A stretch of 64,000 nucleotides of DNA. Source: Phlebiopsis flavidoalba (Eukaryota; Basidiomycota; Agaricomycetes; Polyporales; Phanerochaetaceae). The notes below the pieces were generated by a model. The model saw nothing but the letters and a program-made list of their open reading frames with translations, was not told the DNA's origin and searched no databases. The number at the start of each line of letters is the position of its first letter. Position 1 is the first letter of the stretch. Location: positions 242,001 through 306,000 of the forward strand of contig JAOCPU010000044.1 of assembly GCA_035772785.1 (NCBI GenBank), given 5' to 3'. The translations under genes and the position numbers were made by a program. Positions 1-12,185 of the stretch are shown piece by piece.

Positions 1-1
1 C

Positions 2-100
2 TTTGTGACCGGCTACATCCCGTCGCTCGAGGAGACTGAGACGCCGGAGGTGCCGCCCCGGCACATTGAGCGACAGGATCGTTTCAACTTTGTGTTCTAG
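2..100 (+). CDS. C-terminal end of an unrecognised protein (5' truncated)
   Basis: An open frame enters from the left edge and ends at the TAG at 98-100. The visible 32 residues are rich in Glu and Pro (SLEETETPEVPPRHIERQ) and end in FNFVF. No domain can be recognised from this tail. It is called coding because the frame is open to the window edge and the composition looks protein-like; the gene body lies outside the window. Confidence 0.4.
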   Translation, partial: FVTGYIPSLEETETPEVPPRHIERQDRFNFVF

Positions 101-1617
101 CCGCCGCGTCTGCGCTGTGGGATTGGGTGGATTGGGAGTGTAGGATTTAGTATTTCGTGTAATTTTTGTATTGATATCCATCTTTTTTTTCTTTGGAGCG
201 CGTGGTGTGTTTATGCACCTTGCGAGTTGTGTACGACGACGGCGGGGCATGAAACACGCGTCCGCCCGCATACCGCGATCCATTGCCCCCCGCGCGTCCC
301 GTCGCGCCCCTCGTCGTGGAGCCCTGGATGCACGTGGCGCGCTTCTAGACGCAGCCAAGGTCCTTTTCATTTTTGGGCGTGCCTAGGTGCGTCGGCATGT
401 GATATGGGTGTGGTGGCGTGAGTGGGGTGGGTGTATGCGCGTTGCGGGGTTGTTGTGTGTGAGGTCCGGGGATGTTCAGGTGGGAGGTGAGTACACCGAT
501 TAGTGTGCTTGCGATGGGGTTGGTTGATCTGTATTTTGCGCAGGACTCGAAGTGGTAAATTACAGTGATTAAGCGCCATCTTTGCTGTCAACGAAGCTTG
601 TCATTTCCTTTTTTCACATATCGCGTTCGCTCAGGTCTGTTGCTCTTACGATTCTCTAGGGCCTGTGGAAACAACATCTGAATCCATCATCCAGTCTGGA
701 CGCGCTTTTCCCTAGCTCCGAGGAGATGTCAGGTGAGCAGAGTTGGCGTCCATTGCGTTTGCTCGTTTGATATTTTGCGCGGGGCGCAGTAGACTGAGCC
801 CCGACGGTTCGCCGCTGTATGGATACGAAGAAACGTTGTCGACGGAAATCGCGTGTTTACAGTCCCCACGCTCGCGCTGATGTTTTCGACCCCTCAGCGC
901 ACGCCCAGTCCCGTTTCCGTCGTCGCTCCATGCTCGCTCCCCGGATCCGTGTCGCCGGACTCATACGCTCATCGCTTATCTAGGGTTTGCCGATCGACTT
1001 CCACATAGGCCGATATACACCGTTTTGAACAAACGCTCTCCACCTTTCGACTTTCCAACTCACACACGGCATCGCTGTTATGGACAAACCCAGGAAATGC
1101 CGTCCCCGCACTCCTCGGAACGCCTCGCTGAGTCCACAGTCGCAGCTGCCACATATGCCCACACACCCCCCATGACATACCCTGAAACATACTGGGGTGC
1201 CCGAGGCCGAGGCCGGGCAGCTTGGCAGCTTGACAGTCTGCGGGGCAGCCCTTTCTGGAATGCATTTTCCCCAAGTCGAGAGATGGCGCAGCAGCGTGTG
1301 CGTTTCTCGTATCGCGCGCGATGGATCCGGGCTCCGACTAGGTAAGTACAGATGCAGCTGTGTATTGACATTTCGGCGGCAAAGGAATAGGGGACGTGCT
1401 ATCTGTTCTCTGAGAGTTCAGAGGAAGAGACGCGTCTCATGGGTCGGCAGTTCGTGAAGAGGTGAACAGGCTCGCTTTGAGTATGCGTTTTCTGGGCGCA
1501 TGAAGGTCACGGCGAAACTAATTGATCGCGTACCGTGGGAGGGCGCGCCGCGTTACCTCAACTCGCACGGTCTCCGTATCTCCTCTTTCCACTTGCTATC
1601 GTGTACATCTGATCAGG
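101..1617. other. Intergenic spacer, no gene recognised
   Basis: Downstream of the partial gene there are only short overlapping frames in several directions, without a family motif or a consistent intron-exon pattern. The last few hundred bases must carry the promoter of the MYND gene that follows; I saw no clear TATA or CCAAT element. Confidence 0.4.
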
Positions 1618-4191
1618 ATGGATACAGCAGGGCGTGGACAGGGTAGGGATCAAGAGGGAGGCGCAGTATTACGTTGGTACGTCTCGAAGAGCCTATGTCC
1701 AACCTCCGTCATTCCACCTCAGCCTGATCTACCGATCGGCACTACTACAGAACTCATCACGAGAGCAAGAGTGGATGGTGATGGCGGATTGGTACGTCTC
1801 TATTCGCTCCACAGTTCATGGCCACCCCAATACTGTCTTAGGAGTATCGCGTTAAGGTCAGTTGCCTCCGAAGAAATACTCGCGTGTTTCATACAACTCC
1901 CGATGGTAGTGGGCGTACCATCCCTCCGATGATGACACGTACGTCCGTAGAAAATGAGGTCAACTCCCCAGGCTAACCTGTATACCTTGCAAGCTGGGAG
2001 CCGTTGGAGACTCTTGCCGGGTACGATCGACTGATCGGAAGTTTCTGGCGCGATGGCAAAAAAAACATCGGGTCGGAAGAGGAGGAAATATAACAGTTGT
2101 CGGAGCAGCTTTTGAGCCTTCTCCACAATGGATAGGTCCGTCCAAGATATGTTTTATGCCATCTTTATCATGACGATCAAACGCAGATGAGGAGAAGGCA
2201 TTCTTCCATACAAAATGTGGTATTGCGGGATCGGGGTCTGAATACGAACTGGCAAGCTAGTTCTATTACTTACAATGCATCATGCTCAGCGTATTCGCCT
2301 CTCTTCTGTTGCCTTATAGAACCCTGTGGTACCACACTTTGTTCTCGAGGCCTGGCTCGAGGACCCTTCCCGCTGGGCCCAGCTTCTCGAAACGATTGGG
2401 CGGTATGGCCACATCAGCGAGGGGACTCAAAAGCGTCGCAGCCTGCTTACCAGATTCATGGACAAGGTCGAACGTGTATGCACGTCGGAATTTGATCCGG
2501 CCAGGTCCTGTCTGTGGAGCACAGGCTTTGTTGCCGTTGTGTCCAAGCTGACATTGAAGAATTACATGTGCGGGTACTCGAAGATGTGAGCTGGAACGAC
2601 ACGATTGGGAGAAATTGGTCCTGGTGCGTCCATTCGCTCCCAGCTATCGCTTTTCTCAGCTAAGTCACGTACTAGCCTTGTGTACTCTGGTTGCTCAACA
2701 TGTTTGACTGCTGCGTCCGTTCACTACTCTTTGAGCACCATATTACTCATGGGCCTCAGATGGAATTCCTCCAAGTGATTCTCACAGAGCTCCCACAGCT
2801 GTGGAGTAATCTGTGGGACATCAGAAACACTGTATTTGGTCTTGGGGGACCAGGAGATTCAGAGGGTGTTTCAAAGACATTGACATCCCTTCAGAAGATT
2901 ATAACGGCGTTGATCGTGGGAACAGGGCGAGTTATCAAAGCCCATCGGCAAGTGAACAGCGGGATTCCTACCTGATTAACCTGACGAATAGCTTTCTAGG
3001 TCAACACAGCTTTACAACTCTGAGCCACCAGCACCTCGACTCAGGCTTTCCACTCTTGCTTGGATTTTCTGCAAGGATAAACCAACTCAAGAACAGGGCT
3101 TCGCCACGATGGTGGAAACATTGAGGAATTGTTTTGTCACTGCTTTGGATATACTGCCTGAAGGCTCCCTTCTCACATCGAGCTTTCTTGCCATACAAGC
3201 GCGCCTTCACTCGGGATTTTCGATCGCGACGCGCAGAGGACCTTGGTCTCCAAAACGCTCGCATGGAAATAGCTGGCTATCACTGGCCAATCACATCACA
3301 GACGAATTTTGATCTGGTAAAAACACACTGGACAGACAGTCATTGTGGAGCATCATGACAGCATGCCGCCACTACGCAGCCCATCTGTCTGAGTCATTCA
3401 CATATCATTCTTGTATGTTCTATTCCTCGGCGCTTCCTCTTATATCGTATGTCCCACGTCTCCGATGCTGCAGACGTCGTTCACTCGTTATTCTTATTAC
3501 CAGGAGCGTATTTGACCCACACGCAATTGCAGATGAAGCACTTGAGCTATTTCCTGAAGCAAAAGTGTACGGATTGATAGGTCTAATCTCAGGCCTCTTT
3601 GTGCCTTCCATGCACGCAGAATCGGTGGACAATATTAGCGCGATTTGTAAGCTCGATGCCTTTGTCAGAGGATAGTGGATCTCACGTAATTCCAGACTAC
3701 CACTGCGTTAACGTTAATCAAAGCCTGTCATAAATTATTGCAATACTTCAATATCTCCAGACCACGGCGACCAGCTCGACTACGTTATTTACGCCAAAAC
3801 ACGCATCGACTTTGGTCAAAGTCCATCAATGAGTTGCCGCCCCATCTACTTTCGCCCAGAGCTCAAAATGGCCCCACCAGGGATCGTGACCGTCGCGTGG
3901 CAGCCCTGTCCTGGAAATCCCTTGGCAATGTCCTTACCGCCGATTCCTTGTCCGAGACAGAAACATCTCCATACGGGCTGCTTGAGAGATGCGGGTGGAA
4001 AGGGTGCCTGTTTGCAGCGTATACCACTCGGGACATCGCTTCAAGAGGTGTCACAGGTGCCTGCTGGTAGCGTACTGCGACGCACACTGTCAGGCGAGGT
4101 CAGCACACTGTCAAAACGGCATGAATCAAAAGGCTGATGCTTTTTTCTCAGGGATTGGCGTCGCCACAAGCATGAATGTCGTAATCACTGA
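1618..4191 (+). CDS. MYND-type zinc-finger protein, copy A
   Basis: Multi-exon member of a family with four copies in this window. The C-terminus is a MYND finger: CHRCLLVAYCDAHCQ, then, after an intron at 4099-4151, DWRRHKHEC and the TGA at 4189-4191. Splicing restores the conserved DWxxHKxEC end exactly. About 1.7 kb upstream is the family module EAWLEDPSRWAQ (from about 2343), followed by a leucine-rich helical part containing LLFEHHITHGPQMEFLQV (about 2730). The ATG at 1618 is chosen because the short first exon, ending in QYYV before a GTACGT donor, matches the first exon of copy B (EEHYYV). MYND fingers bind zinc and usually mediate protein-protein contacts; a specific role here is unknown. 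Several one-base frame changes are needed, as everywhere in this window. Confidence 0.65.
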
Positions 4192-5230
4192 ATACTAGAT
4201 AATCTTGTGCGGAGTACTAGTCAGACGCCACGAATGTGAATATCATTACCTACGCAACATGTCTCTCGGAAGTCGGAAAGCAAGGCAGCTAGCTACCTCG
4301 CGCAGCCTAGTCCACATGCACCGCCACATACATACGTACACTCAGGCCGACTGGGTCCAAGTCAATCACAGAAGGTACAGAATCCACACCGGTTTTTCGC
4401 ATGCGCGGTGAGCTGCGCGATGGCGCGACAACGGAGTCAGTGAACGTAAGGCAAGCTCTGAATGAGTGTTGTTTGGTTCGACGCAGGGTGTGAAACTAGT
4501 GCGATTTTTCAGGTATTCGCGTGCCGATTTTTTCAAGAGGAAATACACCCTCGTTGAAAACTGCCAGTAAAGTCGCTGCTCGTCGACGAGTCCTTGCTGC
4601 GGCTCGCGCGCCCCCCCACGCGGACGCCACGCGAGGCTCATTTGTCGCGTCCCGTGGGCGCTAAATGTACTTACGTTGCACGACCTCAACGACTACAAAC
4701 AAACGTTGTCTCCGAATCTACGTACGAATGGCTACATTCTAGCTACAGGTCACTGTACAAGCGCGAAGATTCGAGGCTTCAGATGCGTCATAGGCCGAAT
4801 CAAGAGTCCGAACAAGAACATGTTATATTTGGAAAGGCCACTCCCTCGTCGGGACATCAGTCTCACGCGCACGGTGCTAACCAAGGAAATGCAACGTCCA
4901 CGCCTGGGTGGTGGTACGTTAAGCCAATCAGAAAACTTTCACAGGTTTCAAGCTATGGTTTAGCACCAAAATCAGGATAATGGAAATTCGAATATTGTGC
5001 CTATTTACGGGCATTTTCTGGCATTCCTTTTTCCCAGGCTGAAGGATGGGCGCGCATCTGCCAATCAAACAGTACAAAGTGGTCGGGCTGTATCTACGCG
5101 TCTTAAGCCGAACTCTCTGGACGCTGTCAGGGGCCCTACTGTACCCTCAACCGCTTCCCCCCTCAAGCCACCACTACACACTCCTTTTTTTGCTGTCCTC
5201 TGTCCGCTGATACTCCATACATTAACTGAC
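4192..5230. promoter_or_regulatory. Spacer between MYND copies A and B with two CCAATCA elements
   Basis: No coding signal is recognised. CCAATCA occurs at 4924-4930 and again at 5061-5067, about 300 and 170 bases before the ATG of copy B. That matches the core bound by the fungal HAP/CBC complex and is a reasonable promoter position. Function is inferred from motif and position only. Confidence 0.35.
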
Positions 5231-7889
5231 ATGGAGGATGTGAAGAAGCGTGACAGAGAAGCAGAAGAGCATTATTACGTCGGTGCGCTTCAACATCGCT
5301 TTGATTCCGCCTAATAGGTCGCCTATTTATGTCTACCACAGAAGTCATCACGAAAGCTAGACGGGATGGTGAACGATGGTCTGGTAAGCTTCATCCTCAC
5401 TCGTGCCCTGGTGTTCACGCAACTCTACTAACATGTCTCAGGAGTAATCGTCGTCAAGGTCAGTATTCTTCAGCAAGGGTTGACAAGCATGTCTCTATGA
5501 CCACTGTGGCTTCTCGGTGCCAGTGGGCGAACCATGCCTCTGATGATGACACGTATTGTCTATATCGAAGATTAATAGTAATTGGCATATGATGCTAACC
5601 GGACTTCCATCCTAGCTGGGAACCAGCAGAAAATCTTGCCGGTATGCAAACGCACTGCTCGCAAGTTTCTGGAACGAGATAGGAATGTTAGGAGAGGAAA
5701 ATCGTGATTTTTAGGGGGACAGTGGAACCCTCTTCGCATGGATAGTGTCCGTCCCATAACATGTGTTCCGTACTATCTTTATGACTCATCCGATCTTAAC
5801 GCAGTTCGCGAGAGGGAATTATTCTGTAAAAACTTTGATAATTGAGGCCATCAGGATCTGACTGCGAAATGGTAAGCCGTTTTTTTATCTCCTATGATGC
5901 AGCATGCTCATGCTGCCTGTCTCTCTTTTCTCGGTCAATCCTGGCAGACCCGTGTACGGTGCCCCAGACTGTCCTCGAGGCTTGGCTCGAAGATCCTTCC
6001 TGCTGGGCTCGACTTCTCCAAGAGATTGGAAAGCGAAGCATCTTTGAGGGCACTCGCAGCCGGGGTAGCCTACTTTCCTCATTTCTCAACCGGATTGAAA
6101 GTGTGCGCCATGCAGGGTCTGGACCGGTTTAGGACTTGTCTATGGAACACAGGGTTTTGTTTACTGCGTGTACAAGCTGGCCTCTAGAGACTATGTGTGT
6201 GGATACTCGAGGAGGCGATCTTGTTCAAATTGTTGCATTGCAAATCCGAGTGGAACACGCCAATGCTAGTATGTCTATTCTTGTTTGACTCTCCCTTATT
6301 TGCTGAGCACCATACCAGACTTGCATGTCCTGGTTACTCAAGATACTCGACTGTTGTGTAGACTTTCTGCTCCTCGAGCGCAGCATCTCTCACGGCCCCC
6401 CACTGAAGTTCCTCCAAACGTCCTCAGGGGATTCCCGCGGCTATGGAGTAACCTATGGGACGCCAGAGACACAATATTTGGCTTAGGAGGAAAAGCAGCG
6501 ACACGGTCCGAGGACGTATCGATACACTTGAGGTCCCATGCAAGAGATTATACAATCGTTGAACTCGCGAGCAGAGCAAGTTGTCGAAGGTTATCGGTAA
6601 GTAAAAGCCCAAATACTGGTCGGATTACATGTCGATTACACCTAGGTATAGTCTTAGGCCTGTAGAAAATCTCGCCGCCACGAGCAAGTCACACCTCAGA
6701 TCAGACTTTCAATCATCACCTGGATGTTCTCCGTGCATGAGTCAGCTCGAGAGCAGGGCTCTATCTTTTTCTCCATGATGAAGGCGGCATTAGATATTCA
6801 TAGCAGACTCATATTTACAGACATGTTTTACCCGAAGGCTCTCCTCTCCATGCCCAACCTTACTGCCGTAAAACAAGCCTATATTCGAGACCTTCGCTCA
6901 GGGCGCACTGTGAACGGCGAGCTCATCGCTCGCTTGTCAATAATGACCCGTTTCTGGCCGGATATGTCACATGCACACATGGATCTGGGACTGACCTTGG
7001 ATAGGCAGTTTCTGTGGAGCATTATGGCAGCAAGTCGTCGCCACGCTTGTCATGGAACCGCGTCGTTCACAGATGAGTCCTGCCATATGTTTTACGCCTC
7101 AGCACTCTTCCTCGTAAAGTACGCCACCTATTTTCCGCTATCTCAGTCATCATCCGCACTCTTATCACGACTGTTAGGAATATGTTTGACCATATGGAGG
7201 GAGTGGACAGGCGAAGAACTAGAGAGATTCCCTGAGGTGCAAGTCTACGCACTAATAGGGCTAATCTCAAAGCTCTTTGTACCTTCCATGCAAGCAGATG
7301 CAAAATCGGTGCCCTTCTTGACCAAATCTGTGAGCGTAATGCTGCTGTCAAAAATGGACGACCGCTCATGGCTCTCAAACCAGTGATTGAATTCATTACC
7401 GTGCTCGACGGCTGTCACAAGATGTTACAATACTATACAATGCCGGTAGACCCCAGAGATCAGCAGCTCGGCTACAGTATATACGCCAACGTACTCACCG
7501 TCTCTGGTTGAACTCTGTCCAAGAGCTGCCGACTCGCCTATCACCCATCTCTGGAGGCAGCAGCCCCTGCAAGCGGTCGCATTGCAGCCAGCTCCTGGAA
7601 AAGGCTAAAAAGTGTTCTCACTGTCACCAATTAACACCGCACGAGATGGGCACGTCCGGATACGAGCCGCTCGGGAGATGCAGATGGGAAGACTGCCTGT
7701 GTAGCATATACCATCCCGCGCACTCTCTCAAAGTGTGTAATGGTGTGCCGGCTGGGTCGCATACTGCAATAAACGTTGTCAGAAGAGGTTTGAGCTTCAC
7801 GTTGTCACGCGTTCGTATGAGATGACAGAGGCCGTATCATTTTTTTAGTGATTGGGAAACGACACAAATCTGAATGTCCTTCTAGTTAA
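5231..7889 (+). CDS. MYND-type zinc-finger protein, copy B
   Basis: Tandem paralogue of copy A in the same orientation. The first exon begins MEDVKKRDREAEEHYYV and ends at a GTGCG donor, followed by STTEVITKARRDGERW, as in copy A. The shared EAWLEDPSCWARLLQEIG module lies near 5980, and a long uninterrupted exon covers 6724-7386. The finger reads RCRWEDCLCSIYHPAHSLKVC, then WVAYCNKRCQ near 7750-7790 in another frame. The last exon, after an intron ending TTTTTTTAG, reads DWERHKSEC once one extra A in an AAA run is discounted, and stops at TAA 7887-7889. One base appears missing inside the finger and one extra in the last exon. Both fit the general indel pattern, so I keep it as a gene rather than a pseudogene. 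Confidence 0.6.
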
Positions 7890-8124
7890 ATCAGCCTAGT
7901 CTCGCAGTCTCAGGCCATCGCTTGATCCAGGAGTGTCATGTGTAATTGTGTCGCCAACGAGTGTTGTGAAAATAATGAATGGTGATCTCGATTCAAAAAT
8001 GGTCTCACGACACTGGATGGCAGCCATGTTGTGTAGAATGTACGGGTGCTTTACTCGTCTCGCGACCTGACTATATTGCACGCATGTATATCCATTAGGT
8101 CGTACTATTATTGTGCGTTTTGGA

Positions 8125-11100
8125 TAATAAATACAGAGTGCATTAAGCCTTGCATAGAATCTCCGTGACAGTGATAGACTCGGTAACATCTACTTCCTCA
8201 AGCCGACTCGATGACGGGAGACGAGACAAATCCATTGCGGGAGTCTGAGGAGACGGTGAAAGAGACGGAGAGCGCGAGAAGCAACCGCACGAGCTTGTCA
8301 AAGCCGGAGTGGCACACACAGAGCACGGCCTTGAGCGTCGTAACCTTCCTCTCTGCGCCCTCTTGTACCATTCATAGCCGACGGCCAGCTTTGCGTTCTC
8401 GGTGTTCACTCCAGCGTGCGCCTCGGACACTTCGTGTCCAGCCATTCCAAGGTGACTTGCAGTAAGTGCGACTGTGTTCTCGGAGTTCTCGACCTGTGCG
8501 GTCCGTTGGCGGACTAGCAGGTGAGACGTCCGTCGCGCGATGGCGCCCTGTGTGGCAGCGTCGCGCGGCAGCCTCGGTGGCCTTCGACGACGCGGTTCGT
8601 TAGCTCTTCAAGAGACGCGCATCCTGAGCCGCGGGGAAGCTCAGCGATCTTGTCCTGACGCGACTCGGTTCGCAGAACGAAGAGCGTCCGTAGTCGTTCG
8701 TGTCCTTGAGGGCGTTGCAGGTGGCGACGTGACCCTCGTTCTCAGTCCCGAAGACTCTCGAGCTCCATCTGGAAAATCGTCATGTTTCACCTTCAGCTTG
8801 AGCTTGTGCCCTGTGACTTCTTCTACGGACGACGGCCGTCAATGACCGCCTCGTCTTGCCGCCTTCGCTTTTGCGCGTCGCACACGCGTAAAGGTAGCGA
8901 GTTTCTAATGGAGGCCAGCGTGCGTCTTGGCCCATCGCTCCTAAAGGACTACCTTCCAAACGCAGCGGTCGACTGTTTCTGGCGATTTCAGCGTCTGCGA
9001 GGCGTCGTCTCTGTGCTGATGCCAGTCTGGCTCCGTTCTCACGTAGAACAATCGCTTTTCGATGTGGCGCGTTGTCCGTTGATCGAGACCTTTGATCTTC
9101 GAGCGAACGCGTTGCGGCGTTTGGAGAGGCGAATGCAGACTCTGCTGTGTTAACTAGCTGGCTTTGAGTGGGCTGATGGTCCGCTGTGGTCGCTCGAGAG
9201 TGTCATTGAGGGCGGCCTCTGGGCCAAACCAGACACTAAGACCTCATCTGCTGAGGCCTCAGCGTCCACTGAGTTCGTTCATTACAGCCGACATCGACCG
9301 AGTCGGCGGCGGCGCGCGAGTTGACCGCGCAGGGCAGGCGGTTGTTGGTCAATCGCCGTAAAGGGTGGCGATCTCGTCCCGTTGGGCTTGTTACGACGCA
9401 TCGAGCAGCGCGAGATCGTTGTGGAGTTAGGCGATGTGGTTGTGCGGGCGCTGGTTACCACGGGATGTGAAGGGATGCGACGAGGGTCGTCGTCTCTGGA
9501 AGCATGTGATTGACTGAAGAGTGGTGTGCGCCCCAGCGAGTTGGGCCGTCTTGACCGCATGAACAGCAGACGGTCGCTTCGGCCAATTGTGGCCATCTCT
9601 TGACGCTTGTCGTCGAGTTTCGCCTGAAGGTGCTCTTCCGCTACGCGGATGAGCGCACGTCAACGGAAGAGTCGCTAGCTCGGCCTGAAGGTCAGCTGCG
9701 CGGATACGCGCGGCTTCCTCTTCGGGCCATAATGAGCCCTCATGCTTCAGCCTAAAATTTCGATTTCTCAGCATTTGATCTAACCATCTCAAATGACCCC
9801 AATCTTTGACCTTCTTGCGACGACAAGCTCTCGGTAAGTGATCGAGTCCTCCTCCTCACGGACGGCGCTCCCGATCCCCATTGATTCCAACACGAAACGC
9901 GAATCTTCTCGAGCAGCGAGTTGTTGCCTGTCTCCAAGCTCACAACCTCGACGCGCAAGGTCACAAGCTCTTTCAGTGCGACGGGAAACCTCTTGCAGCA
10001 TTAATCTCCGACAGTTTTCGTTCACCCCCTTCGACCTTTTTGCACTGTGCAATTTGTGAGACAATGCATCCGGTTCCACTCCTCGTTATTACTCACTTGA
10101 GACCTCCTCGATCCGCTCTTGCAGACCCACAATCCTGGCGACGATCCTCCTCCTGCTGTGCACGAAAGCGCGTTGCTGGAGTTGAATGAATCACGAAGGA
10201 CGTTGATCTTCACAAAGAGGTTGTCGCGGAAGGCGCGAAGGGTGGAAAGCCTCACGTTGACGAGCCGTTTTCGTGTTGAACGTGAACAGCGGTGGTGGTC
10301 AACAGGTCTTCTTCTTTGGCTATGTCTGCTCGCATCGCGAACTGATCGCACAGAAGCTTGCCGGTGTATGCCAGACCCTGCGGAACAATGTGAGATGGTG
10401 TCCATCTTGTGGTGGTGGGTAACTTGCCGTCGTGCGCTGTGGCATTGTCTCTCGCACTCCTGCGAGCGAGGCGAGCATGTAATCGAAACCCGCCACCTGT
10501 ATGTCCTGTTCCTGCAAATCGCCAGGACCCACTCACTTCATTCCCGAAGTCTCTCCAGCGAATCGATGCTCGTACTTCTCGTCAACTGTCAGCCTTGCCG
10601 CGAGACAGACCTCTGTAGATCCAAACCATGAGTGTCATGCCGCTCGATATGAGAGTGCACTATTAACAGCTTTGCGAGCTCGGTAAACATAATGATAGCC
10701 AGGACGGCACAAGACAGCTTGAAGTCGTCGTAAGGCTCAATGTAGTCCATGAGAAGCGGATGATTTTTTTTTTTTTTTTGAGATCGTCGGTCCAGAGGCT
10801 TGTAGGTGACGGTCGAGTTCGCGCCGCCATCGAACTCGGGGCAAAGGAAATGTTCTTGAGGTCAAAGCAGTAGTAAACCCGTCGAAAGCCCCGCTTCCAA
10901 GGTGATGTTGGAAGGCTTCAAGAATGAACGCCTGAGCACGAAGCTCAGCCTCGAGTCCCGCAATCTTCATAAAGTTCGCAAACGTAATATGTTGCCAGTA
11001 CGTAAACAGATAAACTTGTTCACAGTGCTCGATGTCGGGAGCCGTGAACTCGTAGGTGCCCGCGTCGCCGCCGTCGAGGGTGGGGTAGACGTACTTGGTG

Positions 11101-11816
11101 ACCGCAAGGTCGGGCAGGGTGCTGGCAATGGCGCGCGCATGCCGGAGTCGAAGAGAGTGTTGACATCGAGGTTGGTGGCGACGTTGAAAAGGGGGACGAG
11201 AGATGGTGGTGAGACCCAGTAGAAGATGGATCGGGATGCTCAGCTGTACAGCTTTGAGGCTGCATCTTGACGAAGAGAGATGTGGGGGATGCGGACGAAG
11301 AGAGCGAGGACTGGCCAATCGCAAGAGGGTCGCAGTATATGGATCGGGAGGCTGACTGTCCGTCAGCCCCAGGCCAGCCAGCTTCGAGGTCATCCTCAGT
11401 CAAAACTCAGTTTCCTGTCCGGAGAAGTTAGCCAGTCGCACCCCCAGTATAACGTAGATCTACACACCGGCAATAAGTAAGAAGTGAGTATCATCACACG
11501 CTCGCATTCCTGTCCACACGACTTCGCATTCAGACCGCATACACCCACTGTTCGCGCGTATTACGCAGGTTTCGCGTCTTGTATTCATAGCAGCGCTGTA
11601 GCAGTGTTATATTCAACACCACAAGGGCTAACCCGAAGACTTAGGATGAGCGAGGGTGAATGATATGCACAACGCTACTGACCGTCATGCAAGTCGCGTC
11701 GAAAAAGAGGCGGGGGCGTCAAGCGCCAGCCCGACGCCTTCCCAATTGGGAATCTGTCGCGCCACACATCAGCTCGTCACGACTCCGATTTGACTCCGAC
11801 AGATCTCGTCTTGCAT
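8125..11816 (-). repeat. Large duplicated segment, copy 1 (X family)
   Basis: Aligns by eye almost end to end with 24738-28925 in the same orientation, with many small indels. Shared landmarks are the stretch around 8211-8340 with 24848-25000, the block at 10200-10560 with 27300-27640, and 11040-11200 with 28140-28310. The segment coincides with the X gene and its 3' flank, so it is a gene-sized duplication and not an obvious transposon: no terminal repeats or transposase were seen. Confidence 0.75.
8160..11816 (-). CDS. X1: large unrecognised protein with a hydrophobic N-terminal part and coiled-coil body
   Basis: I do not recognise this family. The start is set at the ATG of MQDE (11816-11814); the short first exon carries LMCGA and ends at a GTCAGT donor, matching the exon at 63621 and, 5' truncated, the one near 28920. 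Then come a Trp/Phe-rich stretch around 11200 (FYWV, VPLFNVATNLDV) and the strongly conserved TKYVYPTLDG and AGTYEFTAPD near 11040-11110. Then MKIAGLEAELRAQA opens a long charged region with heptad-like pieces: EEEAARIRAADLQAELATL (about 9700), VAEEHLQAKLDDKRQEMATI (about 9600) and TENAKLAVGYEWYKRAQRG (about 8370). The stop was not fixed; the 3' limit is where similarity to X2 fades. The frame changes often. A structural coiled-coil role is inference. Confidence 0.45.
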
Positions 11817-12185
11817 CGTGGCGGTCGGGGTCGCTCATCTCAAGTGGCACCATTGGTTCGTCTTGACCTCAGCCGGTTCTGACTTTGAGGATTTGTGAGT
11901 TGCACTCTTGGCATGATACTTTGCTGGTCTGGCTACTAACGTCATCGTATGCCGTAGCGCGAGTACTTAGTATTAAACCAATTGTTACAAAGTTCGTTCG
12001 CCGCGGTTAACGTTCGAATCCAAACGAAAATGTCAGCCTAATGATGACAGGTCGTGTTCTCACGGTCATTAACGAAAGGTATCCGATAAGATGTAAGATA
12101 ATCTACAACAAAATACAGTACAAAGCTATCATTACTTCAAGAAAATTAGAGAATATGTTCGAGGTCGGTCGGTGTTAACATTAGT

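Noticed and set aside
5231..7889. Calling MYND copy B, both FMO genes and MKT1 pseudogenes because of frameshifts
   Set aside because: The same kind of one-base changes occurs in genes that should be essential, so frameshifts are not good evidence of decay in this sequence.
8125..11816. Treating the X segment as a transposon
   Set aside because: No terminal repeats, target-site duplication, transposase or reverse transcriptase motif was seen. The segment ends with the gene and keeps protein-level conservation.
12006..12020. GTTCGAATCC, a T-loop-like box
   Set aside because: Flanking bases do not pair and no acceptor or anticodon arm surrounds it.
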